A stretch of DNA of 64,000 nt from Pseudomonas chlororaphis subsp. chlororaphis (GTDB lineage: Bacteria; Pseudomonadota; Gammaproteobacteria; Pseudomonadales; Pseudomonadaceae). Shown here one piece after another: positions 23,967-32,621 of the stretch. The first letter of the stretch is position 1; each line of letters opens with the position of its first letter. Made by a program: the position numbers and the translations under genes. Where the stretch lies: assembly GCF_003945765.1 (NCBI RefSeq), contig NZ_CP027712.1, forward strand, positions 2,542,001-2,606,000. The letters are read 5' to 3'. The notes beneath the pieces are model-generated. The model was not told where the DNA came from. It made no database searches and was given only the letters and a program-made list of their open reading frames with translations.

Positions 23967-25301
23967 ATGGCCCGTGCCCGCTACAAACAACTGGTCGATG
24001 CTTTTGCCGCCGATATCCGTGGCGGCGCACTGCCGCCCGGTGCCCGCCTGCCGACTCACCGCGAGCTGGCCGCCAGGGAAGGGCTGGCCCTGGTGACCGC
24101 TTCGCGGGTGTATGCCGAGCTGGAGGCCATGGGCCTGATCAGTGGCGAAACCGGGCGCGGCACCTTTGTCCGCGAGACCGCGTTGCCGCCGGGCCAGGGT
24201 ATCGACCAGCAGGCCACGGCGGCGGGCACTCTGGACCTGAATTTCAACTATCCGGCGTTGCCCGGGCAGGCCGAAGTGTTGCGCGGCGGCCTGCGCCAAC
24301 TGGCGGCCGCCGGTGACCTGGAGGCGCTGCTGCGCTACCAGCCCCACAGTGGCCGCAGCCACGAGCGGGCCGCGGTGGCACGGTATCTGGTCTCTTGCGG
24401 GTTGCGGGTAGACGCCGAGCAGGTGTCGATCGTCAGCGGCGCCCAGCATGGCCTGGCGACCACGGTGATGGCGCTGCTCAAGCCCGGCGATGTGGTCGCC
24501 ACCGATGCCCTGACCTACCCGGGGTTCAAGGTGGTGGCCGACGCCCACGGCGTGGAGCTGGTGTCGATTGCCCTGACCGAGCACGGTCCCGACCTGCAGG
24601 CTTTCGAGCGGTTGTGCCGCAGCCGGCGGGTGCGGGCGGTGTACGCCATGCCGACCCTGCACAACCCCATGGGTTGGGTGCTGGATCTGGCGTGGCGCGA
24701 GCGTCTGGTGCACATAGCCCGACAGCATCGCCTGCTGATTATCGAGGACGCCGCCTATGCCTTCCTCGCCGAGGATCCGCCCGCGCCCCTGGCGGCCCTG
24801 GCGCCGGAACTGACGGTGTATGTGTCGGGCTTTTCCAAGAATGTCGCCACCGGACTGCGGGTCGGTTTTGTCGTCGCGCCACCGGCCTGGGTGCCGCTGA
24901 TCGAACGGGTGATCCGCGCGACCACCTGGAACACCCCCGGGGTGATGACGGCGCTGGTCTGCAACTGGATCGACGACGGCACCGTGGCGCGCCTGGAAAC
25001 CGAGAAGCGCCAGGACGCGCAAGCCCGTCAGGCGCTGGCCAGGGAGGTGTTGGCCGGCCTGGCGTACATCGGGCATCCGGCGTCCTATTTTCTCTGGCTG
25101 CCGCTGCCCGAGGAGGTGCGTGCCGATCAGGTGGCCATGGCCTTGCTGCGGGAGAATGTCTCGGTGTCCACCGCCGAGCCCTTTGTCAGCGCCGCGCCGG
25201 TGCCCCACGCGATTCGCCTGGCCCTGGGCTCGGTCGATATGGATCAGCTGCGGGTGGCGCTGGAAAGGGTGCGCAAGGTGATTGCTCAATACGCCTACTG
25301 A
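23967..25301 (+). CDS. MocR-type GntR/aminotransferase regulator
   Basis: Protein of 444 residues from ATG 23967; no strong ribosome site is visible and the frame extends 26 codons upstream. A GntR winged helix at about 5-75 (LVDAFAADIRGGALPPGARLPTHREL) is fused to a class I aminotransferase fold at about 95-440. The PLP lysine lies in YVSGFSKNVATGLRVG. MocR proteins sense PLP adducts and usually regulate a neighbouring gene, here the divergent EamA exporter. The short intergenic region holds AATACAATCAAAATATTGTC, a possible operator. Confidence 0.9.
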   Translation: MARARYKQLVDAFAADIRGGALPPGARLPTHRELAAREGLALVTASRVYAELEAMGLISGETGRGTFVRETALPPGQGIDQQATAAGTLDLNFNYPALPGQAEVLRGGLRQLAAAGDLEALLRYQPHSGRSHERAAVARYLVSCGLRVDAEQVSIVSGAQHGLATTVMALLKPGDVVATDALTYPGFKVVADAHGVELVSIALTEHGPDLQAFERLCRSRRVRAVYAMPTLHNPMGWVLDLAWRERLVHIARQHRLLIIEDAAYAFLAEDPPAPLAALAPELTVYVSGFSKNVATGLRVGFVVAPPAWVPLIERVIRATTWNTPGVMTALVCNWIDDGTVARLETEKRQDAQARQALAREVLAGLAYIGHPASYFLWLPLPEEVRADQVAMALLRENVSVSTAEPFVSAAPVPHAIRLALGSVDMDQLRVALERVRKVIAQYAY

Positions 25302-25306
25302 AGGCC

Positions 25307-25328
25307 CCGCGCGGCAAGGCGCGGGAGC
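25307..25328. terminator. Hairpin between convergent MocR and chemoreceptor genes
   Basis: GC-rich inverted repeat CCCGCGC/GCGCGGG with a six-base loop between two convergent stops. It has no T-run; probable bidirectional terminator. Confidence 0.4.
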
Positions 25329-25338
25329 CCGTTGGCCG

Positions 25339-26967
25339 TCAGACCTTGAACTGGGTTACCAGGCCGTTGAGTTCCACCGCCAGGCGCGACAGGTCCTGGC
25401 TGGCAGCGTTGCTCTGGTTGGCTCCGGCCGAGGTCTGGGTCGCCAGGTCGCGGATGTTCACCAGGTTGCGATCCACCTCGCGGGCGACCTGGGCCTGCTC
25501 TTCGCTGGCGCTGGCGATCACCATGTTGCGTTCGTTGATCGAGGTGATGGCCTGGGTGATCTGGTCCAGGGCCAGGCCCGAAGCGCGGGCGGCTTCCAGG
25601 GTCAGGTGGGCGCGTTCGTTGCTGTGGCGCATGGCGCTGACCGCGCCTTCGGTGCCTTCTTCGATGGTGTTGATCATGCTTTCGATTTCCTGGGTCGACT
25701 GCTGGGTGCGATGGGCGAGGGCCCGCACCTCATCGGCGACCACGGCGAAACCGCGTCCGGCATCGCCTGCCCTGGCGGCCTCGATGGCTGCGTTGAGGGC
25801 CAGCAGGTTGGTCTGCTCGGCGATCGAGCGGATCACCTCCAGGACCTGGCCGATATTGCGCACATCCACCGCCAGGTGCTCGACCTGCTCGCAGGTGCGG
25901 GTCACCTCGTCGGCCAGGTCGCCGATGGAGTCGACGGTGTGCTGCACCTGCTGCCGGCCGTGGTGGGCGGTGGCGTCGGTTTCCCGGGATGCTTCGGAGG
26001 TGCTGACGGCGTTGCGCGCCACTTCTTCCACTGCCGCGGTCATTTCGTTGACCGCGGTGGCGGCCTGTTCCAGCTCGTTGCTCTGCTGGTGCAGGGTCTT
26101 GCTGGAATCCTCGGTCACCGCATGCAGTTCCTCGGCGGCCGACGCCAGCTGGCTGGAGGAATCGGCGATCTTCTGCAGGGTGCTGCGCAGGCTGTTCTGC
26201 ATGCGTTGCAGGGCGTGCAGCAGGCGCGCCGGTTCGTCGTTGCCGGTCACGCTGATGGCATGGCACAGGTCGCCGCTGGCGATGGTTTCGGCGACTGCCA
26301 CGGCCTGGCTCAGCGGCCGCACGATGCTGCGGGTGAGCACGATGGCCAGGCCGACGGTCAGCACCAGCACGATGGCCAGGATCGCCAACACCAGCCCGAC
26401 CGCGCTCTGGAACACTTCGTTGCTGCGCGTGGCGGCCACTTCGCCGCCGTGGGTATTCACCTCGACCACGCTCAGCAGTTCCTTGAGCATGGCGTCGGCA
26501 TTGGTCAGGAACGGCCCGCCGTCGACGATCGCGATCGCCTCGTCCTTGCGCCCCTGGCGCGCCAGGTCGAGGACGCGCTGCTGGTCCTTGAGGTACAGCG
26601 CCCTGACCCCCAGGTAGCGCGCGTACGCAGCCTTTTCCTCGGGGGCGATACTGAGTTTTTCGTAGGCCAGTTGCTGGGCCGACAGTTGCTCGTCGAGTTG
26701 CTTGACCCGGTCCAGCAGGGCCTCGACTTCGGTTCTGTCGCGTACGACCAGCAGGCGCAGGGTCAGGGTACGGATCTGGGTACTGGTCAGGGCCACGGCA
26801 TTGGCCGCGACGATCGAGGGCAGCCAGTTCCTGTCGACCTCGAGCGACTGCTCGTTCATGCGCCGCATTTCCAGCAGGGAGAACGCCCCGAGCGCAACCG
26901 CGAGCAACGCGATCAGGGCAAAACTGAGGCCTGCACGGCGGGAAATGTTCATCGATCGTAAAAGCAT
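25339..26967 (-). CDS. Methyl-accepting chemotaxis protein
   Basis: Chemoreceptor of 542 residues from ATG 26967, which has AGGA eight bases upstream. The first membrane helix lies at about 10-30. A periplasmic four-helix-bundle ligand domain of about 150 residues follows (4HB_MCP-like). The second helix is near 195-215 ([20 protein letters not shown]), then a HAMP domain and the signalling coiled coil. The hairpin tip is [20 protein letters not shown] and [17 protein letters not shown], which contacts CheA and CheW. The ligand is unknown. It is monocistronic. Confidence 0.93.
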   Translation of the reverse strand: MLLRSMNISRRAGLSFALIALLAVALGAFSLLEMRRMNEQSLEVDRNWLPSIVAANAVALTSTQIRTLTLRLLVVRDRTEVEALLDRVKQLDEQLSAQQLAYEKLSIAPEEKAAYARYLGVRALYLKDQQRVLDLARQGRKDEAIAIVDGGPFLTNADAMLKELLSVVEVNTHGGEVAATRSNEVFQSAVGLVLAILAIVLVLTVGLAIVLTRSIVRPLSQAVAVAETIASGDLCHAISVTGNDEPARLLHALQRMQNSLRSTLQKIADSSSQLASAAEELHAVTEDSSKTLHQQSNELEQAATAVNEMTAAVEEVARNAVSTSEASRETDATAHHGRQQVQHTVDSIGDLADEVTRTCEQVEHLAVDVRNIGQVLEVIRSIAEQTNLLALNAAIEAARAGDAGRGFAVVADEVRALAHRTQQSTQEIESMINTIEEGTEGAVSAMRHSNERAHLTLEAARASGLALDQITQAITSINERNMVIASASEEQAQVAREVDRNLVNIRDLATQTSAGANQSNAASQDLSRLAVELNGLVTQFKV

Positions 26968-27286
26968 GACTGTGTTCCTTGTGGCGGCAAAAGGCACAAC
27001 CTGCGCGGCATCCGGCAGGTTCGCAGCAAAGCGGCGCGCGCTCGGAAAGGCTCCGGGGCGTCGTCGGTTCTTGCAGGCAAGACAGGCGGGAGGCGCATCG
27101 TGGCGCCTTCTTTTATGGGGTCTTCCGGAGTGGATGGGATCGCGCGGACCCTGGCCGGAGAGGGGGCGATGATATCACAGTGATGTCGCTTTTTTGGCCG
27201 ACACAGGCTGTTTCCGGCCGATGAAAAAGGCGAGCCGTGGCTCGCCTTGGGTTTTTCAGGGTGTTTGCCGGGGTCGGCGGATCTGC
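26968..27286. other. Intergenic region
   Basis: A 319-base gap. Its left part should carry the chemoreceptor promoter (minus strand), and its right end the terminator of the DUF6602-like gene at 27223-27250. No further gene is supported. Confidence 0.5.
27223..27250 (-). terminator. Intrinsic terminator of the DUF6602-like gene
   Basis: Stem AAGGCGAGCC/GGCTCGCCTT with a two-base loop. Read on the minus strand it ends in TTTTT, 37 bases after the stop. Confidence 0.85.
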
Positions 27287-27994
27287 TCAGTCGTCCTCGG
27301 CTTCAGCCAGTAGCGCGACGTAGTTCTTGATGTCGAACTGGCTGTCTCTGTTGAAGGCCAGCCAGTTGGAGAGGCTGCAGAGGAACGCAAAAATGGCGCT
27401 GTCCCCGAATGCCTCGAAGTTGCCAGTGGGTTCATGGCTGAAAAAATAAGCGGGTTCCAGGCACAGGATGCCGGTGGGGTAATGCTGTTTTTTTTCCCGG
27501 CACTCTTCAAACATCCACTTGGCGATGGTGGTTGAGTCCGCACCTTTGAAAGCGATGATGTAGGAAGGCACCTGGTATTGATTTTTGAAAAAGGGCTTTT
27601 CTTCCGACTTTTTCCGTTGCAGCCGCTGGACGGCGTGGCTCTGTTCGAACGCCTGGACCTTCTGGACCCGTAGGTCGGACTTCACTTCGATGGCCGCCGC
27701 CACGGTATCGGCAAAGTACAGCCGTTGCTTGCCGGAGGTAATCGGCAGGCTGAAGCTTTGCTCGCACTCGAGGACGATATCCACCTGGCCGGTGGTTTGG
27801 CCGTAGCAGTCCATGATGACGCCAGAGCCATAGCGAATGTTCTGCGGCAGGACCCGCGCCAGCAGGCTTTCGATAATGAGCTCCCGTTCATTTCCAATAA
27901 CCGTCGAAGGGTACTTCTGCGATTGCTTGTGCCCCAGCATCAAGCTTTCTTTCAGCGTCTCGATGCTGTTAAGCAGCAGGTCTTTCCCTGGCAT
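27287..27994 (-). CDS. DUF6602-like protein with PD-(D/E)XK-type nuclease signature
   Basis: Protein of 235 residues; GGAG lies six bases before the ATG. It contains GNERELIIESLLARVLP, YGSGVIMDCYGQTTGQVDIVL and VAAAIEVKSDL. The spaced Asp (QVDIVL) and Glu-x-Lys (IEVKS) form the pattern of a PD-(D/E)XK nuclease core. This matches my memory of DUF6602 proteins, often found alone or near mobile elements. The C-terminal half (QVPSYIIAFKG, WLAFNRDSQFDIKNY) resembles the follow-on strands of such folds. DNA cleavage is inferred and the natural role is unknown. Confidence 0.7.
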   Translation of the reverse strand: MPGKDLLLNSIETLKESLMLGHKQSQKYPSTVIGNERELIIESLLARVLPQNIRYGSGVIMDCYGQTTGQVDIVLECEQSFSLPITSGKQRLYFADTVAAAIEVKSDLRVQKVQAFEQSHAVQRLQRKKSEEKPFFKNQYQVPSYIIAFKGADSTTIAKWMFEECREKKQHYPTGILCLEPAYFFSHEPTGNFEAFGDSAIFAFLCSLSNWLAFNRDSQFDIKNYVALLAEAEDD

Positions 27995-28026
27995 GACTCA
28001 CTCCGTGTATGACATTTATGGATCAA

Positions 28027-28052
28027 GCAGCCCCGTTTGAATCCGGGGCTGC
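28027..28052 (-). terminator. Hairpin downstream of the SulP gene
   Basis: Nine-base perfect stem GCAGCCCCG/CGGGGCTGC with an eight-base loop, between the SulP stop and the DUF6602-like start. It has no long T-run, so terminator strength is uncertain. Confidence 0.5.
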
Positions 28053-28139
28053 CCGACAGTAAGAAAGCCGGGAAGGGGTGTAAAGGCATTTGTCGAGAAC
28101 AGAAGTGCCGCTGAAGGCGGTCGTTCCGTGAGCCTGGGT

Positions 28140-29585
28140 TCAACCGTGCTGGATGCCCGCGCGCTTGAGCAACTGCTTGCAGCGCTCGGACAGGTGGGTC
28201 ACCCGCAGGTGCTTGCCGGCCTTGCCGTAGCGTTCGCGCAGGGTTTTCAGGGCGGCGATGGCCGAGTAGTCGACGAAGCTCAGGTGGCGGCAGTCGAGGG
28301 TCACCTGGGCCGGGTCGCCCGCCGGGTCGAAGTGGTTGAGGAAGGAGGTGGTCGAGGCAAAGAACAGGGTGCCGTGGACCCGGTACAGCTTGCTGCCGTC
28401 GGCTTCCTCGTGGCTGTCGGCGTAGAGCTCGCGCGAGTGCTGCCAGGCGAAGTTGAGGGCGGCGATGACGATGCCGCACAGCACCGCGATGGCGAGGTCG
28501 GTGAACACGGTGATGATGGTCACCGCGACTATCACCAGCATGTCGTTCAGCGGCACTTTGTGCAGCACCCGCAGCGAACCCCAGGCGAAGGTCTGCTGGG
28601 CCACCACGAACATCACCCCGACCAGTGCCGCCAGCGGAATGCGCTCGATCAGGGGCGAGAGAAACAGCACGAACAGCAGGATCATCGTCCCGGCGACCAC
28701 CCCGGACAGCCGGCCGCGGCCGCCGGAGCTGAGGTTGATCACGGTCTGGCCGATCATCGCGCAACCGCCCATGCCGCCGAACAGGCCGGAGGCGATATTG
28801 GCCGCGCCCAGGGCCACGCATTCGCGGTCGGGGAAGCTGCGGCTCTCGGTGATTTCGTCGGTGAGGTTGAGGGTCAGCAGGGTTTCCAGCAGGCCAACCA
28901 TGGCCATCAGGAACGCGTAGGGGGCGATGATGCCCAGGGTCTCCAGGTTCCACGCAATGTCCGGCAGCACCAGGCGCGGCAGGCCGCCGGCGATATGGGC
29001 CATGTCGCCCAGGGTGCGGGTCGGCAGGCCCAGCAGGTAGACCAGCAGGCCGACCCCGAGGATCGCCACCAGCGCTGGCGGCACCGCGCGGCTCAAGCGT
29101 GGCAGCAGATAGACGATGGCCATGGTCAGCGCCACCAGCCCGAGCATCAGCCACAGGGGCGTGCCGCCGAGCCAGCGTTCATCGGCCTTGAAGTGTTCCA
29201 ACTGAGCCAGGGCAATGATGATCGCCAGACCGTTGACGAAGCCGAGCATCACCGGATACGGCACGATCCGCACCAGTTTGCCCAGGCGCAGCAGGCCGAA
29301 GGCGATCATGACCAGCCCTCCCAGCAGCACCGTGGCCAGCAGGTACTGCACGCCGTGCTGCACCACCAGCGCGACGATCACCACCGCCATCGACCCGGCC
29401 GCGCCGGAAATCATCCCCGGGCGGCCGCCGAACAGCGCGGTCAGGGTGCAGATGATAAAGGCCCCGTACAGTCCCATCAGCGGGTTGAGGTGGGCGACCA
29501 GGGCGAAGGCGATGCACTCGGGCACCAGGGCGAAAGAGGTGGTGAGTCCGGCCAGGACGTCGGCGCGAAGGCGAGCGGGTTTCAT
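28140..29585 (-). CDS. SulP-family anion transporter with STAS domain
   Basis: Inner-membrane transporter of 481 residues. It has about 11-14 hydrophobic helices at 1-385, starting with the SulP signature ADVLAGLTTSFALVPECIAFALVA and including AGSMAVVIVALV. A cytoplasmic STAS domain at about 395-478 contains VTLDCRHLSFVDYSAIAAL. The family carries sulfate, bicarbonate or dicarboxylates by sodium or proton coupling; the substrate is not readable here. AGGT-type ribosome site before the ATG. It is transcribed alone. Confidence 0.9.
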   Translation of the reverse strand: MKPARLRADVLAGLTTSFALVPECIAFALVAHLNPLMGLYGAFIICTLTALFGGRPGMISGAAGSMAVVIVALVVQHGVQYLLATVLLGGLVMIAFGLLRLGKLVRIVPYPVMLGFVNGLAIIIALAQLEHFKADERWLGGTPLWLMLGLVALTMAIVYLLPRLSRAVPPALVAILGVGLLVYLLGLPTRTLGDMAHIAGGLPRLVLPDIAWNLETLGIIAPYAFLMAMVGLLETLLTLNLTDEITESRSFPDRECVALGAANIASGLFGGMGGCAMIGQTVINLSSGGRGRLSGVVAGTMILLFVLFLSPLIERIPLAALVGVMFVVAQQTFAWGSLRVLHKVPLNDMLVIVAVTIITVFTDLAIAVLCGIVIAALNFAWQHSRELYADSHEEADGSKLYRVHGTLFFASTTSFLNHFDPAGDPAQVTLDCRHLSFVDYSAIAALKTLRERYGKAGKHLRVTHLSERCKQLLKRAGIQHG

Positions 29586-29757
29586 GGTTTACCTGAGAGG
29601 GTGGCCAGGGGCGGCCGGGGTTGCGGGGGATTGTCGAAAGGCGGCGAATGTTACGGAATTACAGCCGCGCCAGCCAGCCATGGGGCTTGTATTGATGGGC
29701 GCTCGCGGCAAGACTGCACGGCTCCGGCGCTTAATACCGGGCAGCCAAGGAGCCTCC

Positions 29758-30117
29758 ATGCCATCAAGCAAACGCGAGCAGGCGCGTCTCGAACGCCGCC
29801 TGGTCGCCAGCCTCACCGACGCCTGCGAAACCGCCAAGGCACAAATCGTCGGGTTCTCCTGGCTGACCCATGTGGTCGATTACGCGGCGTTTCCCGCCAG
29901 CCTGAGGGTGGTATGGGTGTTCGACACCCAGGCCAGCAAGGCCCTGGCCCTGGCCTGCGGGCAGGGTGAGCGCATGCTCGAACTGACAGCCATGGCGCTG
30001 CATGACGCCGGCGTGGAGTTGCAGGCGCTGGCGGCCCATGTGCGCTACGACAGCGAAGAACAGTGCCAGCGCATCAACGGCGGCAACTGGCAACAACGCC
30101 TGGCGCGGCTGGGCTGA
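29758..30117 (+). CDS. Conserved hypothetical protein
   Basis: Soluble protein of 119 residues. AAGGAG lies five bases before ATG 29758, which fixes the start although the frame is open further upstream. It contains an N-terminal basic helix (SSKREQARLERRLVASL), the stretch WLTHVVDYAAFPASLRVVWVF, and a helical middle. The C-terminus reads RINGGNWQQRLARL. I believe homologues are widespread in Pseudomonas without assigned function. It is divergent from the SulP gene. Confidence 0.7.
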   Translation: MPSSKREQARLERRLVASLTDACETAKAQIVGFSWLTHVVDYAAFPASLRVVWVFDTQASKALALACGQGERMLELTAMALHDAGVELQALAAHVRYDSEEQCQRINGGNWQQRLARLG

Positions 30118-30285
30118 GCGCCGCTGGCAAGCGCGGCTAAACGCCGCACCCGACCAAGGTCGCACACAACCTGTCATCCATTTGGCAGGAAGCGGGGCGC
30201 CTCGTTTTGCTACCATGCGTGGCTTTTACGGATGAGCCGCCTGGCGACTCGTCTGGACTTTCGGCTCCTCAAAGGGCGGTAACGA

Positions 30286-30891
30286 ATGAGTGTTTTGTTG
30301 AGTCGCCGCGAGGTGATTGCAGGTATGGGGGTGTTGGGTCTCGGTCTTCTGGCCGGCTGCGATACCCGGGGCCAGCTGTCGTACAAATATGGCAAGGATC
30401 TGAGCGACAAGATCATGGGCCGTACCTTCAAGCTGAAGGACACCGAGGGCAACGTCAGGACGCTCTCAAGCTATAGCGGCCTGATGCCGATGGTGTTCTT
30501 CGGTTTCACCCAGTGCCCGGCCATCTGCCCCACGACGCTGGCGCGCGCGGCCCAGGCCAAGAAACTGATGGGCCGCGACGGCGACCGCCTGCAGGTGATC
30601 TTCATCACCCTGGACCCCGAGCGGGATACCCCGGAGGTCCTCGACGCCTACGTCAAGGCCTTCGACCCGTCGTTCGTCGCGCTGTATGGCACGCTGGAGC
30701 AGACCGCGGCCACGGCCAAGGAATTCGACGTGTTCTACGAGAAGATCCCCAGCGGTTCGACCTACACCCTGTCCCACACCGCCACCAGTTTTGTCTACGA
30801 CTCCCGGGGCACGTTGCGCCTTGGCTTGTCCCAATCGCTTACCGCGCAAGAGTGCGCGGAAGATTTACTGACCGTCATGGAGGTCTGCTGA
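30286..30891 (+). CDS. Sco1/SenC-family copper chaperone (lipoprotein)
   Basis: Protein of 201 residues for copper delivery to cytochrome oxidase CuA or for thiol reduction. A twin-arginine-like start (SRREVIAGMG) leads into the lipobox LAGC (Cys22). The thioredoxin fold carries the copper-binding CxxxC (QCPAICPTTL) and the distal His (TLSHTATSF). Its stop overlaps the start of the PCu(A)C gene (ATGA), so the two chaperones are translationally coupled and presumably hand copper between them. Confidence 0.92.
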   Translation: MSVLLSRREVIAGMGVLGLGLLAGCDTRGQLSYKYGKDLSDKIMGRTFKLKDTEGNVRTLSSYSGLMPMVFFGFTQCPAICPTTLARAAQAKKLMGRDGDRLQVIFITLDPERDTPEVLDAYVKAFDPSFVALYGTLEQTAATAKEFDVFYEKIPSGSTYTLSHTATSFVYDSRGTLRLGLSQSLTAQECAEDLLTVMEVC

Positions 30892-31382
30892 TGTACCCGG
30901 CCCTGAATAAAACCGCTATCGCCCAACGCGCCAAACGCATCCTGATCGGCCTGTCCCTGCTGGGCCTGGCGGGCCAGGCCGCGGCCCAGACCCAGGTCGA
31001 CGACGCCTGGGTACGCGCCACCGTCGCCGGGCAACAGGCGACCGGGGCCTTCATGACCCTGACCGCCAGCGACGACAGCAAGCTGCTCAGCGTCGAGTCG
31101 CCAGTGGCCAAGATTGTGCAGATTCACCAGTCGAGCATGCACAACGATGTGATGAGCATGCGCCCGGCGGACTTCGTCGCGTTGCCGGCCGGCCAGGCCG
31201 TCGCCCTGGACCCCCACGGTTATCACGTGATGCTGATCGACCTGGTCGCCCAGGTGAAGGAAGGCGACAAGGTGCCGCTGACCCTGGTGGTGGAAAATGC
31301 CAAGGGCGAGAAAGAGTCGATCAAGGTCGAGGCCCAGGCCCGCGCCCTGAATATGCCCGACCACAGCAAGATGCAGCATTGA
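30891..31382 (+). CDS. Periplasmic copper chaperone PCu(A)C
   Basis: Exported protein of 163 residues with a signal peptide ending near QAAA. The copper ligand pattern is present: a His/Met cluster IHQSSMHNDVMSM and, exactly 21 residues after its last Met, HVM, matching the M-x21-HxM part of the family motif. The C-terminal tail is His/Met rich (MPDHSKMQH). Family members carry Cu(I) and deliver it to oxidase or to Sco. It overlaps the Sco gene by one base. Confidence 0.9.
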   Translation: MYPALNKTAIAQRAKRILIGLSLLGLAGQAAAQTQVDDAWVRATVAGQQATGAFMTLTASDDSKLLSVESPVAKIVQIHQSSMHNDVMSMRPADFVALPAGQAVALDPHGYHVMLIDLVAQVKEGDKVPLTLVVENAKGEKESIKVEAQARALNMPDHSKMQH

Positions 31383-31423
31383 TGGTTGGCGGCACCTGCG
31401 ACGACCGGCAGCCAGGCTGAAGC

Positions 31424-31618
31424 ATGGCCAAGGAAATCGACAACCCCTGCATCGCCGTTTGCCAGTTGAGCGGCGACCTGTGCCTGAGTTGCGGGCGCAG
31501 CAAGGACGACATCCGCCAATGGAAGCGCATGAAGCGCCCGGAAAAGATGGCGGCGGTGCAGCGGGCGAGCCAGCGCTTGAAGGCGCTGCGCAAGAAGGGC
31601 GGCGGAGCCAGCCGCTGA
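31424..31618 (+). CDS. DUF1289 protein
   Basis: Protein of 64 residues with the family's four cysteines in PCIAVCQLSGDLCLSCGRS followed by the basic tail (IRQWKRMKRPEKMAAV). The cysteine spacing suggests a zinc or iron-sulfur site. The function is unknown. It lies 41 bases after the PCu(A)C gene and may be co-transcribed with the copper pair. Confidence 0.88.
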   Translation: MAKEIDNPCIAVCQLSGDLCLSCGRSKDDIRQWKRMKRPEKMAAVQRASQRLKALRKKGGGASR

Positions 31619-31649
31619 TCTCCCCCCAGCCGGCCTCCAGCGCCGGCCT

Positions 31650-32597
31650 TCAGATTCCCGGCGTCTGCGCCGCACACTCGCGTAACCAGGCGATACAGGC
31701 CGAGACCCGTCGCGGCAGGGCCTCAAGGGCCGGGTGGACGATGTAGTAGTCGTATTCGCCGCTGCGGGTAAACCCGCTGAACGGCAGCACCAGCCGGCCT
31801 TGCCCGATTGCCTCGCTGACCAGATGCTCGCGCCCGATCGCCACGCCGGCATGGTGGATGGCGGCGGTAACGCAGAGGTCCGAGCGATCGAAAGTCACCC
31901 CGCGTTTCGGCATGGCCACGCCGGCGCCGTGCTGGCGAATCCACAGCGCCCATTCGGAATCGAACGTGGCGTGGTCCCAGGCCAGTGAGTCATGCAGCAG
32001 GGTGCAGTGCTGCAGTTGCTCGACCGCGCCGGTCAATCCATGGCGTTCGGCGTATTGCGGGCTGCACACCGGTGCGACCCGCTCCTGCATCAGCTTGTGT
32101 GCCACCAGCCCATGGAACTCGCCATTGCCGTAGTACAGCGCCAGGTCGATCTGCCGGGTGCGGAAGTCGATGCGGTCGTTGCCTACGCGCAGGTCGAGCC
32201 TGACCCCGGGAAAGCGCTGGCCGAACTCGGCCAGGCGCGGCACCAGCCAGGAATGGGCGATGGACGGGTGGGCGTACAGGGTCAGCGGCCCGGCCAGGTC
32301 GGCGTCGACCGGCTGGGCCAGGACTTCGGACAGCTCGCCCAGGGTCTGCTGGAGGATCGCGAAAATCCGTTCGCCGGCCTCGGTCAGCTCCACCCGCCGG
32401 GTCAGCCGGCGGAACAGCTGGATCGACAGCTCCGCCTCCAGCCGGGCGATGCGATGGCTGACCGCGCTGGCGCTCAGGCACAACTCATCGGCGGCCTTGC
32501 TGAAACTCAGGTGGCGGGCCGCGGCCTGGAAGGTGAACAGGTTCGAGAACTGGCTGCTGTTGAGCTTGGCATCCAGTCGGGGCGGTAGGTTGTACAA
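31650..32597 (-). CDS. dsdC: DsdC, LysR-type activator of D-serine catabolism
   Basis: Protein of 315 residues. The HTH (ARHLSFSKAADELCLSASAVSHRIARLE) and effector domain (LTLYAHPSIAHSWLVPRL, VCSPQYAERHGLT, RHCTLLHD-like HCTLLHDSLAW, FDRSDLCVTAA) follow E. coli DsdC closely along the whole length. The start is TTG 32597, as no ATG exists near the N-terminus. Unlike E. coli, where dsdC is divergent, it is the last gene of the dsdX-dsdA-dsdC order, 24 bases after dsdA, so autoregulation within the operon is likely. Confidence 0.88.
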   Translation of the reverse strand: MYNLPPRLDAKLNSSQFSNLFTFQAAARHLSFSKAADELCLSASAVSHRIARLEAELSIQLFRRLTRRVELTEAGERIFAILQQTLGELSEVLAQPVDADLAGPLTLYAHPSIAHSWLVPRLAEFGQRFPGVRLDLRVGNDRIDFRTRQIDLALYYGNGEFHGLVAHKLMQERVAPVCSPQYAERHGLTGAVEQLQHCTLLHDSLAWDHATFDSEWALWIRQHGAGVAMPKRGVTFDRSDLCVTAAIHHAGVAIGREHLVSEAIGQGRLVLPFSGFTRSGEYDYYIVHPALEALPRRVSACIAWLRECAAQTPGI

Positions 32598-32621
32598 GCC
32601 GGCGCTTCTCCTGTCGGTCGG

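Noticed and set aside
24395-26961. Long plus-strand frames overlapping the MocR and chemoreceptor genes
   Set aside because: They run through two real genes on opposite strands and have shadow-type composition.
28128-29969. A 613-codon plus-strand frame opposite the SulP gene
   Set aside because: His/Gln/Gly-rich antisense product, no start context; SulP and STAS motifs on the other strand are decisive.
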